Positions 34,505-44,264 of a DNA stretch of 64,000 bases are shown here, piece after piece; the stretch's first letter is position 1; every line of letters starts with the position of its first letter. The position numbers and the translations under genes were made by a program. The notes beneath the pieces are model-generated. The model was not told the origin of the DNA. It saw nothing but the letters and a program-made list of their open reading frames with translations, and did not search any database. The stretch is from NCBI RefSeq assembly GCF_963877135.1, contig NZ_CAWNSW010000105.1:132412-196411 (forward strand), written 5' to 3'. The stretch comes from Stenomitos frigidus_A. GTDB taxonomy: Bacteria; Cyanobacteriota; Cyanobacteriia; Leptolyngbyales; Leptolyngbyaceae.

Positions 34505-35842
34505 TCAGCGCTGAAAACCTTTTTTGGCTTTTTGTCCATCCTTTTCTTTGGGTTTTGACTTACTCACTTCCTTCAGCGCTTCCTGGAAGAGGTCGTGGAG
34601 ATGAAGTGGGACGCTGGCAATTTCTGGAAGCTCTGGCTGCAAAGGCTTTTTATGCTCTTCCAAGAGTGAGTCTAAATCCTTCTGAAGGTCAAAGGTGGGA
34701 CGTTCTAACACCGATCGCAGCACCGTTTCTAACGAGGCTGGATAGGTTGCTGCTAAGTGATGCCAGACAAAAGCATTGGTGTTGGCATCATCTAGATGTT
34801 TACGAATAAGCTTTTCCGCTCCGGGGACGCTCTGCCAATCCTCGGCTTGCAGTACTGTTTCCAACTGGGTATAGGTTGGCAAAAACACCTGTCCCCAGCG
34901 GGGATGCGCTAAGACGGTCACTGCCTCTGCTTTCTTCAATTCAGGCGGCAGGTCAATTTTAGGCGTGACCATTTTCGCGGCCGTTTCTTTGCTCTTCAGC
35001 ATCGTTGACACTGCTTTCGCATCAGCGCCCATCGCTTCAGCAGCTTCCTCGATCGCGGCTTCATCCATCCCAGCTTCGGCTGCCAGATCCGCCATCGATT
35101 TCGATTCGTCGATGCCTGCTTCTGCCAGTTGTTTTTTGGTCAACACTTCTTGGAATTCAGTGATTTTTTTCACTAGCTGGTAGCCTGGTAGCGTTATCGC
35201 ATCACTGCCAAAAAAGTCCAGGAAGTCCTGGTGATAGCGTTCCACCGATCGCCAGGCTTCTTCCAAAAGTTCTGGTGCATCGCTGTAGAGCGATTCTTTA
35301 TAGTTCTGCTTGAAATTGCCGATCGCCACTGCCAGCTTTGGCTTACCCAGACTGCCCATTGCTTTCCAGGGTGCTGAAAACGTCCAGGTCTTATCCGTGA
35401 TGGGGGCGATTTGGGTCAGCAGAATCTCACCTAGCTTCAAGCGCTGCATTTCTTCTAGCGCCGCTGGATCGTTTGGCTTGACGCTGTAGGGCTTTGCTGT
35501 GAGCCAATTCATCAACTCGAACCCATCGGGTAGCTTTTGCGTGACGGCAAACAGCCCGACAAAGCTGCGCTTCCAGCCCTCAAGCAGCTGTCGATCGCTC
35601 TTCGATAGATCAGACGTTTCGGCAATAAACAAATCGATCGGAGTTTGCTTGCCGACTGTCCCTTCGACCACGAAGCGATCGATCACCAACGCCTGCTGGT
35701 GCTGATCCGACTGTGGCGATCGCGCCAACTGTTCTGCGGAGTAGCACTCTAACGCGGTGGCCAACTCTCCTTCGGCATCCAGCACAAAATCAGCTAAAGC
35801 TTGTTTGAGTGATCGCGATCGCACCAAAGTTGCATCATCCAC
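34505..35842 (-). CDS. conserved hypothetical protein, cyanobacterial
   Basis: A 445-residue soluble acidic protein. The N-terminal third (about 1-130) is a compact alpha/beta region (RFVVEGTVGKQTPIDLFIAE). Residues about 225-290 are Ala/Glu-rich helices (LAEAGIDESKSMADLAAEAG). A Lys-rich C-terminal tail (SKPKEKDGQKAKKGFQR) follows. I do not recognise a catalytic motif or family. The frame is long, intact and rich in GCGATCGC sites like its neighbours, so it is certainly a gene. Confidence 0.75.
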   Translation of the reverse strand: MDDATLVRSRSLKQALADFVLDAEGELATALECYSAEQLARSPQSDQHQQALVIDRFVVEGTVGKQTPIDLFIAETSDLSKSDRQLLEGWKRSFVGLFAVTQKLPDGFELMNWLTAKPYSVKPNDPAALEEMQRLKLGEILLTQIAPITDKTWTFSAPWKAMGSLGKPKLAVAIGNFKQNYKESLYSDAPELLEEAWRSVERYHQDFLDFFGSDAITLPGYQLVKKITEFQEVLTKKQLAEAGIDESKSMADLAAEAGMDEAAIEEAAEAMGADAKAVSTMLKSKETAAKMVTPKIDLPPELKKAEAVTVLAHPRWGQVFLPTYTQLETVLQAEDWQSVPGAEKLIRKHLDDANTNAFVWHHLAATYPASLETVLRSVLERPTFDLQKDLDSLLEEHKKPLQPELPEIASVPLHLHDLFQEALKEVSKSKPKEKDGQKAKKGFQR

Positions 35843-35919
35843 AGTCTGACCTCAATATGTGTCTCGCAAGCATACGCCTTTAACATTATGACAAGCAAAT
35901 AGCTGGAATGTTAGGGAGG

Positions 35920-36044
35920 GGGAGTGGAGGGGAGTAGGGAGTAGGGAGTAGGGCTTAAGGCTAACGCTCAAAACTTCTATCCCTCATGCCTTTCTTCCCA
36001 AGCAAAACTCAAAACTCAAAACTCCCCTGCTCCCCCTGCCCTTC
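35920..36044. repeat. heptanucleotide tandem repeats (STRR type)
   Basis: The spacer contains GGGAGTA repeated tandemly (around 35937-35952) and AAAACTC repeated (around 36004-36022). These are short tandemly repeated repetitive sequences of the kind known from filamentous cyanobacteria. No gene is present. Confidence 0.8.
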
Positions 36045-36692
36045 TTACTCCTCTCTGCTGCTTTTCAAAATTAAGTTGATCAGGGTAGTGACCACGCGAT
36101 CGCGCTCTATGGGAATGAGTTCTTTGCCGTAGAGCATTTCTTGCGTCAACATAAACGACACTAGCGACCCGAAAAAAATGTGCGCCATCGCTTCAGAGTC
36201 TTCGATGCCAAGCTCTGGGTGGGCATCAAAGTAGCGGGACAGTAAGCTACGACCCCGATGAATCACGGTGCTTGTCCAAAGTCGCGCCAGTGCAGGAAAG
36301 CGTTCTGATTCACCAATGATGATTCGGGTGAGCGCAAGATAGTTTTGATCGGCAACCTTGGTCAGATAGATTTCGGCAAGCTGACGCAACCGCACGGCTG
36401 GGTCGCCCTCGAAGTCTTCCAGGCAGAACACACTGCGGAACCGATCGAGCGTGACTTGTTCCATCAGCGCTTTAAACAATCCTTCTTTATCCTGAAAGTG
36501 ACTATAGATCGTCTGCTTGGCGACCCCGGCTTCAGCCGCCACCCGATCCATACTCGTCCCGGCATAGCCCGATTGCAGAAAGACTTGCATTGCACCCTGC
36601 AAGATCTGCTCTCGCTTTTGATTAGCAGCCGATGACCCCTCTTGATAAAGCGTCGAAAGGTCTTCAGGCTGAGATCGAGAATCTTTGAGCAT
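36045..36692 (-). CDS. TetR/AcrR family regulator (CecR-like)
   Basis: The 215-residue repressor has an N-terminal helix-turn-helix (REQILQGAMQVFLQSGYAGT, then SMDRVAAEAGVAKQTIYSHF) and a C-terminal all-helical ligand-binding domain. The gene is transcribed away from the HlyD-ABC efflux operon with a palindromic operator between them, so it most probably represses that operon and itself. The arrangement mirrors E. coli CecR and ybhGFSR. The ATG at 36692 is preferred to 36716. Confidence 0.9.
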   Translation of the reverse strand: MLKDSRSQPEDLSTLYQEGSSAANQKREQILQGAMQVFLQSGYAGTSMDRVAAEAGVAKQTIYSHFQDKEGLFKALMEQVTLDRFRSVFCLEDFEGDPAVRLRQLAEIYLTKVADQNYLALTRIIIGESERFPALARLWTSTVIHRGRSLLSRYFDAHPELGIEDSEAMAHIFFGSLVSFMLTQEMLYGKELIPIERDRVVTTLINLILKSSREE

Positions 36693-36724
36693 GGTAGTGA
36701 GTCTGTGCGAAAGCAAAAAATGAG

Positions 36725-36833
36725 ATTAGGGTTTACGCCATGCCCCCAACCCCCAACTTTGGGGGCTTTAACTAGTTCTACCCCCAAACTTGGGGGCTAG
36801 GGGGCGACCTCCGACGGCTTTTGCGTAAGTCTT
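36725..36833. repeat. palindromic element in tetR-hlyD spacer
   Basis: Inverted pairs CCCCCAACTTTGGGGG and CCCCCAAACTTGGGGG with a TGCGTAAGTC right end. It resembles the MITE-like element at 24043-24145 (shared TTACGC / GCGTAAGTC ends). It lies between the tetR start and the operator. Confidence 0.65.
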
Positions 36834-36864
36834 GGAGATATTAAATTTTCCAGCGTTTTGTTGT

Positions 36865-36895
36865 CTAATCATACTAGACAGTCTAGTATGATTAG
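36865..36895. promoter_or_regulatory. 31-bp perfect palindrome, predicted TetR operator
   Basis: The left arm CTAATCATACTAGA is complementary to TCTAGTATGATTAG around a 3-bp centre (CAG). It lies 48 bp upstream of the hlyD start and 172 bp upstream of tetR, the expected place for an operator controlling divergent transcription. The size and symmetry fit TetR-family dimers. Function is inferred from position. Confidence 0.85.
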
Positions 36896-36943
36896 CACAA
36901 TCCACATAGCAAGGTTTGACCGTTAGTCATTAAAGGTCTCACT

Positions 36944-38161
36944 ATGACGACAAGTATTCCAGGTTCGAGTGACAGTGCTCCAGGATCGTCATCGCTGCCA
37001 GTCAAGCGACAGCGCAAGCTGAATCCGCGTTTACTCATAATGCTTGGCGTGCTTGCGATCGCTGGGGTGAGCGCAACTATCTGGTATGTTCTGTCCCGTC
37101 CGTCCGATCGTGATTTGCATCTCAGCGGGCGCATTGAAGGCTACGAGACGGATGTTGGCGCGAAGACGGGCGGACGAGTGGATACGATCACCGTGCGAGA
37201 AGGCGATCAGGTCAAGCAAGGTCAATTACTGGTGCGCATCAGCGATACCGAAGTGCAGGCACAGTTGCGGGGTGCGGCTGCAAAGGTCATTGCGGCTCAG
37301 CAACAGGCGCAGCAGGCACAGCTTCAAATTGCCGTCGTGGAAAGCCAGATTCGTGAATCGCAGCTGAATGTCTTGCAGTCGCAGCAGGATAGCCAGGGGC
37401 GCGTTTACCAGGCGGCTTCGACTGTGGCATCACTAGAAGCGCAGCTGAAGCAAGCAAAGTCGCAGCTAGATTTGGCAAGGGTGACTCGCGATCGCTACGC
37501 CCAACTGGTACAAGAAGGAGCGGTCACGCAAGAGCAATACGATCAACAAGAAACCAGCTACCGGAACGCCTCAGCCAATGTTGAAGCGGCTCAGAAACAA
37601 ATTGATGCGGGTGTGGGTGGTCTTGCCTTAGCCCAAAGTTACAAGATTAACCCGGGTATTCGGGATGCCCAACTGGGCGCACTGTTACGCCAGCGGCAAA
37701 GCGCACAGGCACAGCTAAAAGCCGCCGAAGCCGAGATTAAAAATGCGCAGGAAGCGCAGAAGCAAATTCAAGCGCAGATTGACTATCTCAACATCACCAG
37801 CCCGATCGACGGTGTTGTGACGGCACGCAGCAAAGAGCCTGGAGCCGTTGTTACGAATGGGCAAACTGTCCTATCTTTGATTAACCTCAACACGGTCTAT
37901 CTGCGAGGCTACGTGCCTGAAGGCAATATTGGCAAAATTCGGGTTGGTCAAAAAGCACGCGTGTTTATTGACTCCGATCCAAAACACGCACTCGATGCCA
38001 AAGTTGCCGCGATCGATCCCCAAGCTTCATTCACACCTGAGAACATCTATTTTCGAGACGATCGCGTCAAGCAAGTGGTTGGCATTAAACTCACGATCGA
38101 CAATCCCGGTGGTTACGTCAAACCCGGAATGCCAGCCGACGCTGAGATTGTGCTGGAATAA
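36944..38161 (+). CDS. HlyD/AcrA-type membrane fusion protein of ABC efflux system
   Basis: The 405-residue periplasmic adaptor has a membrane anchor (about 25-50), a lipoyl-like half (VDTITVREGDQVKQGQLLVR), a long coiled-coil hairpin (about 105-275), the second lipoyl half (ITSPIDGVVTARSKEPGAVV) and a beta-barrel C-terminus. It links an inner-membrane ABC-2 pump to an outer-membrane channel (TolC-like, not in this window). It is the first gene of the four-gene operon and is closest to E. coli YbhG/YhiI in arrangement. The operon is probably under TetR control. Confidence 0.92.
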   Translation: MTTSIPGSSDSAPGSSSLPVKRQRKLNPRLLIMLGVLAIAGVSATIWYVLSRPSDRDLHLSGRIEGYETDVGAKTGGRVDTITVREGDQVKQGQLLVRISDTEVQAQLRGAAAKVIAAQQQAQQAQLQIAVVESQIRESQLNVLQSQQDSQGRVYQAASTVASLEAQLKQAKSQLDLARVTRDRYAQLVQEGAVTQEQYDQQETSYRNASANVEAAQKQIDAGVGGLALAQSYKINPGIRDAQLGALLRQRQSAQAQLKAAEAEIKNAQEAQKQIQAQIDYLNITSPIDGVVTARSKEPGAVVTNGQTVLSLINLNTVYLRGYVPEGNIGKIRVGQKARVFIDSDPKHALDAKVAAIDPQASFTPENIYFRDDRVKQVVGIKLTIDNPGGYVKPGMPADAEIVLE

Positions 38162-38167
38162 ATCCCT

Positions 38168-40135
38168 ATGCATACGACCTCTCCATCCCCTCACCCCGTC
38201 ACCCCTCCACTCCATCACCCCTCCACTCCCCCCATCATCCAGGTCAACGGGCTCCACAAGCGCTATGGCAGACTGTCAGCCGTGCGGGGCATTGACTTTT
38301 CCGTGCAGACAGGCGAAGTCTTTGGGCTGATTGGACCGGATGGTGCGGGGAAGACGACGACCTTCCATATTCTCGGTGGCATTATGGAAGCCACGTCGGG
38401 AGAGATTCAGGTGCTGGGGCAAGCACCGCGTAAAGCACGACTGGGCATCGGTTATTTGACGCAGCAGTTTTCGCTGTATCTGGATCTGAGTATTGACGAG
38501 AATCTGCGCTATATTGCCGGATTGCGGAGCGTGAGCGATCGCGACTTTGCTGAACGGCGCGACAAATATCTGCGGCTAATGAGTCTAGAACAGTTTAGCG
38601 ATCGTCTCGCAGGTCAACTTTCGGGCGGCATGAAGCAAAAACTAGCGCTCTGCTGTGCCCTGATTTACAAGCCAGAAGTGCTGCTGCTGGATGAACCCAC
38701 GACAGGCGTTGACCCCGTATCGCGGCGCGAGTTTTGGGATGTGTTAGCCGCGCTTGCCAGTGAGGGCGTGACGATCGTCGTTGCCACACCCTACCTGGAT
38801 GAAGCGGAGCGCTGTAACCGCGTAGCGTTGATGTACGAAGGGCAGATTCAGCAGATTGGCACGCCTGCGGAGCTAAAAAATAGTTTGGGACTGCATCGTC
38901 TAGAAGTTCGCACCAGTCAGCTACAGGCAGCCGAAAAAGTGCTTGAAGCACAAGTGTCCGAATCAGGTGAAGCGACGGCGATTCGTGATGTGCAGACCTT
39001 TGGCGATCGCCTGGATATCCTTGTCAGCGACATTGAAGCGGGTGAATCCCAGGTACGTGGTCTACTGCGCCAGGAGCACCTACCGCTCGACAGCCTTGAC
39101 CAGACACAGCCAACATTGGAAAACGTCTTCGTGACTCGGTTACGCCAACAGGGTTTAGAACCGCCTTTTATTTCGTTTCCCCGATCGATCCGGCGCGATC
39201 GCACGTCTAGCGAGGCAGCCATTTACGCACGGAACCTGAACCGGATGTTTGGCACCTTCCAGGCCGTCAAAAACGTCAATGTTGAGGTACGCTACGGCGA
39301 GATTTTTGGCTTGCTGGGAGCCAACGGAGCCGGAAAAACCACCACGATTAAAATGCTGTGTGGTTTGCTCGAAGCCACTTCGGGCGATATTGCTCTCGGT
39401 GGCGAACGGGGCAACCTGCGCAGCGGCAACCTGAGACGACGTATCGGCTATATGAGCCAGAAGTTTACGCTGTACGATGACCTGACGATCGTCCAAAACC
39501 TGGAATTTTACGCTGGAGTTTACAGTATTCCTCAACGCCTGCGACGCGAAAAAATCGCCTGGGTCATCGCCATTTGTGGGTTGGAAGGGCAAGAGAACCT
39601 GCTGACCGGACAACTTCCTGGAGGCTGGAAGCAACGCGTCGCGTTCGGCGCATCAGTCATGCACGAACCTGACATTCTGTTTCTCGACGAACCTACGTCT
39701 GGCGTTGATCCGTTGGCGCGTCGGCAGTTCTGGCGCTTAATCAACGATTTTGCCCGTCAAGGTACAGCCGTTCTCGTCACCACGCACTATTTAGAAGAAG
39801 CCGAACAGTGCAACCGCATGAGCTTTCTGGTCGCAGGCGAAACCGTAATCGAAGGCTCTCCCAGCCAGATCAAAGCGGCTCAACCCGGCAAGCTCATCGA
39901 AATTACACCCGATCAAAATCAAGCCGCCTCTAATTTGCTTAAACAAACGCTGGAACCCTGGCGCGTTTCTATCTTCGCCGATCGCCTCCACGTTGTTGTG
40001 GATAATCCCGACACCGAAATTCCTCAATTGCGCGATCGCCTCCAAGCTGCCAACATCACCGTTCATTCCCTCCGATCCATTCCTTACTCGCTAGAAGATG
40101 CGTTTATCGGCACAGTACAAAGAAGCCAGAAATAG
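38168..40135 (+). CDS. ABC transporter ATP-binding protein with two fused NBDs (YbhF/RbbA-like)
   Basis: The 655-residue protein has two complete nucleotide-binding domains. First: Walker A GPDGAGKTTT (56-65), signature LSGGMKQKL and Walker B LLLDEPTTGVDP. Second: Walker A GANGAGKTTT, a degenerate-looking signature LPGGWKQRV and FLDEPTSGVDP. It powers the two ABC-2 permeases that follow, 2 and 5 bp apart. The first ~22 residues (MHTTSPSPHPVTPPLHHPS) come from heptamer-like CCCCTCCA repeats and are not part of the ABC fold. The start could lie just after this stretch, but no good ATG is seen there. Confidence 0.93.
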   Translation: MHTTSPSPHPVTPPLHHPSTPPIIQVNGLHKRYGRLSAVRGIDFSVQTGEVFGLIGPDGAGKTTTFHILGGIMEATSGEIQVLGQAPRKARLGIGYLTQQFSLYLDLSIDENLRYIAGLRSVSDRDFAERRDKYLRLMSLEQFSDRLAGQLSGGMKQKLALCCALIYKPEVLLLDEPTTGVDPVSRREFWDVLAALASEGVTIVVATPYLDEAERCNRVALMYEGQIQQIGTPAELKNSLGLHRLEVRTSQLQAAEKVLEAQVSESGEATAIRDVQTFGDRLDILVSDIEAGESQVRGLLRQEHLPLDSLDQTQPTLENVFVTRLRQQGLEPPFISFPRSIRRDRTSSEAAIYARNLNRMFGTFQAVKNVNVEVRYGEIFGLLGANGAGKTTTIKMLCGLLEATSGDIALGGERGNLRSGNLRRRIGYMSQKFTLYDDLTIVQNLEFYAGVYSIPQRLRREKIAWVIAICGLEGQENLLTGQLPGGWKQRVAFGASVMHEPDILFLDEPTSGVDPLARRQFWRLINDFARQGTAVLVTTHYLEEAEQCNRMSFLVAGETVIEGSPSQIKAAQPGKLIEITPDQNQAASNLLKQTLEPWRVSIFADRLHVVVDNPDTEIPQLRDRLQAANITVHSLRSIPYSLEDAFIGTVQRSQK

Positions 40136-40137
40136 TT

Positions 40138-41241
40138 ATGAAGCGTATTCTCGCTCAGTGTGTGAAAGAATTGGCGCAATTTCGGCGCGATCGCCTGACA
40201 TTGGCGTTGGCTTTTTTGCTGCCGTTAATGACGCTTTTAATCTTTGGGTTTGCGATTCGCTTAGAGTCCAAAAATATTCCCTTAGTGGTGCAAGATTTTG
40301 ACCATAGCAATCTGAGCCAAACGTATATTGAGCGACTGTTTGCAACGAATCAGTTTCAACCCGTGCGCTGGTCGGGTGATGATCCCATGCATGACGCGAT
40401 CGACAAAGGCATTGCCAAAGCAGCAGTGATTATTCCACCCGATTTCAGTCGGCGCATCAAAGCGGATAAACAAAGTTCTGTACAGGTGTTAGTAGATGGC
40501 ACGGATGCGAACAATGCACGCGTGATCAAGAACAGCATTAAAGCGACGACCAACTTTTTCTTGACCAATGATGTGTCATCCAGCACACAAAAGATTCAGG
40601 TTCATACTCGCCTTTGGTTTAATCCTGGACGCAAAGAATCGCTCTACATTGTGCCCGGAGTGTATGCCGTAGTGCTGTGGATTTTTCCGTCATTGCTAGC
40701 GGCGATCGCGATGGTGCGCGAGAAAGAAAAAGGCACGATTTTGCAAGTGTATGCCTCTAGCCTCACCGCAGCGGAATTGTTGTTAGGAAAAGCGTTGGCT
40801 TATTTGGTGGTTGGTCTATGCGAAGCGTCGATCATCATGGTTTTGGGTTCACTGATTTTTCGCGTGGGCTTTGCTGGCGATCCAACACCGCTATTGATTG
40901 GTACGCCTATTTATCTCAGTGCTGCAGTCATGTTTGGGTTGCTGTTGGGTGTTCGCAGCGCCAATCAAAACGCGGCTGTGCAGGGTGTTTCACTCGTTGG
41001 TTTTCTCACTGCCTTTCTGCTTTCTGGCTTTATTTATCCTTTGAGTAACATCCCATTTCCGCTATCGATCTTGCCCAATGTTGTGCCTGCTCGTTACTTC
41101 ATTATTGTTACTCGTGACGCATTTGTCCGTGGCGTCGGTTGGGCAAGCGTCTGGTTTGACATTCTGATGATGTTGGTTATTGGATTGTTCTTTTTTAACG
41201 TTGCTCGTCGTGCTTTAAGCCGTATGCAGCTACCGGATTAG
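40138..41241 (+). CDS. ABC-2 type permease (first of pair)
   Basis: The 367-residue permease has an N-terminal membrane helix (LTLALAFLLPLMTLLIFGFA), a large periplasmic domain (about 45-170), and five C-terminal helices with the VVREKE-like cytoplasmic motif (AMVREKEKGTILQVYASSLT). It resembles YbhS/YhhJ. It is separated by 2 bp from the ATPase gene and by 5 bp from the second permease. The probable substrate is a drug or toxic compound; this is inferred from the relatives. Confidence 0.9.
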   Translation: MKRILAQCVKELAQFRRDRLTLALAFLLPLMTLLIFGFAIRLESKNIPLVVQDFDHSNLSQTYIERLFATNQFQPVRWSGDDPMHDAIDKGIAKAAVIIPPDFSRRIKADKQSSVQVLVDGTDANNARVIKNSIKATTNFFLTNDVSSSTQKIQVHTRLWFNPGRKESLYIVPGVYAVVLWIFPSLLAAIAMVREKEKGTILQVYASSLTAAELLLGKALAYLVVGLCEASIIMVLGSLIFRVGFAGDPTPLLIGTPIYLSAAVMFGLLLGVRSANQNAAVQGVSLVGFLTAFLLSGFIYPLSNIPFPLSILPNVVPARYFIIVTRDAFVRGVGWASVWFDILMMLVIGLFFFNVARRALSRMQLPD

Positions 41242-41246
41242 AAAAT

Positions 41247-42383
41247 ATGAAGTCTCTTTCTACGTTCTTTAAAGGTTTCTTCGACGGTCGCTTGATGGCG
41301 TTGGTGCGAAAAGAAATCAACCAGATCTTGCGAGATAAGCAACTGCTTGTTTTGTTGATTGTGCCACCGACACTGCAACTATTGCTGTATGGCTTTGCAC
41401 TGAATCCAGATGTGCAATATCTCAAGCTGGGTGTCGTGGATTATGCCAATGTTTCTGCCAGCCGAGAACTGGTGTCGGCACTAACAGAAAATCAGATTTT
41501 TGTAGTGGATTCCTATCCAGCCACAGAACAAGAACTCAGCCGTCAGGTGGAAACGGGAAAGCTGACGGCTGGTATTGTGATTCCGCCAGAATTTAGACGC
41601 GACATTAGTCAGGGTAAAACGGCAGAAATTCAAGCATTTATTGATGGCGTGGATGCAAATACGGCTGGTATTGCGAATGGGTATATCAACCAAATTATTC
41701 AGCAGTATAGTTTAAACCTAAGTGGCACTCCACTGAAGCCACTGGTTAAACCTGAGGTGATTTTTCTCTACAATCCAGGGCTAATCAGTAGCTGGTTTTT
41801 TGTGCCGGGTGTTATGGGGTTTGTGTTGACGCTCATTGGCAGTTTGGTTTCAGCCGTAACCGTCGTCCGTGAGAAAGATACTGGGACGCTAGAGCAGTTA
41901 TTAATGACACCCGCTGAAGCCTGGGAAATTTTGCTGGCAAAAGTGGTGCCTCTGTTTGTGTTGTTAATGGGCGATGTTTTTCTGGCGCTCAGTTTAGGAC
42001 GAGTCGTCTTTGGACTACCGTTTCGAGGCAATTTATTGCTGTTTATTGCGATGTCGGGGCTGTATTTATTTGTGGGCATTGGCGTCGGCATTACGCTGGC
42101 GACGATCTCCAAATCGCAGCAACAGGTTGTTCTCACGGCCTTTTTCATTAACTTGCCGATGGTGCAAACATCGGGCGCGATCGCCCCCATTGAAACGATG
42201 CCAACGTTTTTTCAGGTTGTCTCATTGCTCAATCCCCTGCGTCACTATATTGCGATCGTGCGTGGCATTTTGCTCAAAGGTGTCGGTCTAGAAGCACTGT
42301 GGATGCATGCGTTGGCGTTAGCAGTAATTGCGATCGTCTTACTCACTGTCAGCGTCAACAAATTCCGCAGTCAGCTTAGTTAA
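41247..42383 (+). CDS. ABC-2 type permease (second of pair)
   Basis: The 378-residue permease has the same topology as its neighbour: helix 1 (LLVLLIVPPTLQLLLYGFAL), periplasmic domain, then helices with VVREKDTGTLEQLLMTPAEA. It resembles YbhR. The two permeases presumably form a heterodimer pumped by the double ATPase. It ends the operon and is followed by a palindromic element. Confidence 0.9.
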   Translation: MKSLSTFFKGFFDGRLMALVRKEINQILRDKQLLVLLIVPPTLQLLLYGFALNPDVQYLKLGVVDYANVSASRELVSALTENQIFVVDSYPATEQELSRQVETGKLTAGIVIPPEFRRDISQGKTAEIQAFIDGVDANTAGIANGYINQIIQQYSLNLSGTPLKPLVKPEVIFLYNPGLISSWFFVPGVMGFVLTLIGSLVSAVTVVREKDTGTLEQLLMTPAEAWEILLAKVVPLFVLLMGDVFLALSLGRVVFGLPFRGNLLLFIAMSGLYLFVGIGVGITLATISKSQQQVVLTAFFINLPMVQTSGAIAPIETMPTFFQVVSLLNPLRHYIAIVRGILLKGVGLEALWMHALALAVIAIVLLTVSVNKFRSQLS

Positions 42384-42438
42384 AAAAACGCTCCTTTTGC
42401 TGGTGAATCGACCTTACTTGTGTTGCTGTTTTCATTGT

Positions 42439-42553
42439 TATAGCAATAGACAGATGGGTTAGGACGGGGTGCAGGGGTGGAACCCCTGGCTGGGGGCAAC
42501 GCCCCCACACCCCCTTTGATCCCCATGTCCTAAACGTTGTGACGATCGCTATA
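42439..42553. repeat. MITE-like element, 115 bp
   Basis: The ends TATAGC and GCTATA and an inner inverted pair (TTAGGAC / GTCCTAA) enclose two hairpins, GGGGTGGAACCCC and GGGGGCAACGCCCCC. It carries no gene and follows the efflux operon, where it may also act as a terminator. Confidence 0.72.
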
Positions 42554-42648
42554 TTACCTACCGACGCTTCAGCCCGAAACGAATTTGCTAAGGTGGGATC
42601 GCCCCTTAACTGCATTCCGTGCAAACCTGTGCCCTATTCAACGTGCTG

Positions 42649-44199
42649 CTACGGCTCGACCATTGCATGGGCTGTGTCTGGAGGCACGAGCCATAAATTC
42701 ACAATGAAACGGGTTTGCGCCGCATCACTCTCAGCCCAAACAGTACCACCGAGATACATTACCATTTGCTTGACTAACGCTAAACCTAACCCAGTCCCAC
42801 CCTGGCTATAGCGATCGCTGCTTGGAATGCGATAGAACTTGTCAAAAATACGCGGTAATTCAGCAGCAGCAATCTCAGTGCCAGTGTTGCTAATGCTAAG
42901 CTGCACCCGATCGGCGGGTTCGAGGCAAACGGTCACTGTGATCTCGCCGCCAGGAGGCGTGTATTTACAGGCATTTGTCAGCAGCTCTGCGAGGATGCGC
43001 GTCAGAATGTTTGGGTCTGACACTATGGCTGGAAGGTCGGGTGGAATGCTTGTTTGCAGTGCTTGCTCACGCCTCTGGGCACGTTCCTGAAACACCTCAA
43101 TACTTTGCAAAAGCCATTGCTCGAGATCTAGAGAAAGCCACTCAATCGGACGTGCCCCGGCTTCAAGCTGCTGTAGCTCTAGCAAATCATTCACCAGGGT
43201 TAGTTCTCGATTGCACTGGTCACGCAAAATAGACAGGTAGCGGGTCGTGCGATCAGGCGTCGTTGCGGCATCGAGCTCGCTCTGTTGCGTGAGCGCGATC
43301 TCTAGCATCTGAATTGCCATTTTAATGTTTGTCAACGGGGTACGCAGTTCGTGCGAAACGGTACTCAGAAAATCATCTTTGATTTGGTTCAGTTGTTCCA
43401 GTTCTGCCGACCGCAGTTGCAACAACTGGGCCTCTTGAACTGCCCGATCGCGTTCTTCCTGAAGTCGGCGTTGGGTATCGTCTCGGAACACCAGTACAGC
43501 GCCCGTAATCAAGCCTTTACGATCTTTAATGGGCGCAATGCTGTCTGTCACGGGAAGGGTGCTACCGTTTTTGGTGGTCAGTAGCAGGTGTTCGTTCAAA
43601 AAAATGATGGTGTCTTCTTGAATCGCCGTCAGGGCGAGGTTGCCGATCGGCAGACCGGTTGTTTCGGAGCTGACGTCGAAGACATCAGTCAAGTCTCGAT
43701 CTCTAGCTTCGGTTTGCTGCCAGTCAGTGAGTAGCTCAGCCGAGCGATTCAGAAACATGACGCGTCCTTGAGTATTGACAACAATGATGCCGTCGCCAAT
43801 GCTGCGAAGGACGGTAGACAACAGTTGTTCTCGTTCGTAGCGGTTGAGGGCAGTTTCGATCGCCACATACAGTTCCTGTTCCGTCACGGGCTTGAGGAGA
43901 TAGCCGAACGGCAGGGTAACTTTTGCTCGCTCTAAGGTGCTTTTGTCAGAATGCCCGGTGATGAAAATAACCGGAATTTGCAAACGGTCCCAGATTTGCT
44001 CCGCTGCCTGGATGCCATCCGTTTCACCCTGAAGCTGAATATCCATCAGCACCAGATCGGGTTGCAGTGTCACAGCGCTTTCAAACGCTTCTGTTGCTGA
44101 ACTGACAATAGCTGCTACGGTATAGCGCAGAGACTCCAGATTCTCCTGTAAGTTAGCAGCAAGAATGTATTCGTCTTCTACGACTAAGATTTGAGTCAT
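42649..44199 (-). CDS. receiver-PAS-histidine kinase hybrid
   Basis: The 516-residue protein starts with a receiver domain (about 1-118; phospho-acceptor D53 in LVLMDIQLQG, K103 in LLKP), then a PAS domain (about 125-245), then HisKA (H283 in VSHELRTPL) and HATPase_c (NACKYTPPGG, SQGGTGLGLAL). A receiver in front of a kinase suggests it is switched by another kinase, plausibly the ETR1-like kinase encoded upstream. No membrane segment is present. It is third in a three-gene minus-strand unit. Confidence 0.9.
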   Translation of the reverse strand: MTQILVVEDEYILAANLQENLESLRYTVAAIVSSATEAFESAVTLQPDLVLMDIQLQGETDGIQAAEQIWDRLQIPVIFITGHSDKSTLERAKVTLPFGYLLKPVTEQELYVAIETALNRYEREQLLSTVLRSIGDGIIVVNTQGRVMFLNRSAELLTDWQQTEARDRDLTDVFDVSSETTGLPIGNLALTAIQEDTIIFLNEHLLLTTKNGSTLPVTDSIAPIKDRKGLITGAVLVFRDDTQRRLQEERDRAVQEAQLLQLRSAELEQLNQIKDDFLSTVSHELRTPLTNIKMAIQMLEIALTQQSELDAATTPDRTTRYLSILRDQCNRELTLVNDLLELQQLEAGARPIEWLSLDLEQWLLQSIEVFQERAQRREQALQTSIPPDLPAIVSDPNILTRILAELLTNACKYTPPGGEITVTVCLEPADRVQLSISNTGTEIAAAELPRIFDKFYRIPSSDRYSQGGTGLGLALVKQMVMYLGGTVWAESDAAQTRFIVNLWLVPPDTAHAMVEP

Positions 44200-44264
44200 A
44201 TTGTAGGGTTTATGTTGTCAGCAATAGGGTGGCAAGGAGTAAACGCCGTCATGCGTAGTTTTCG

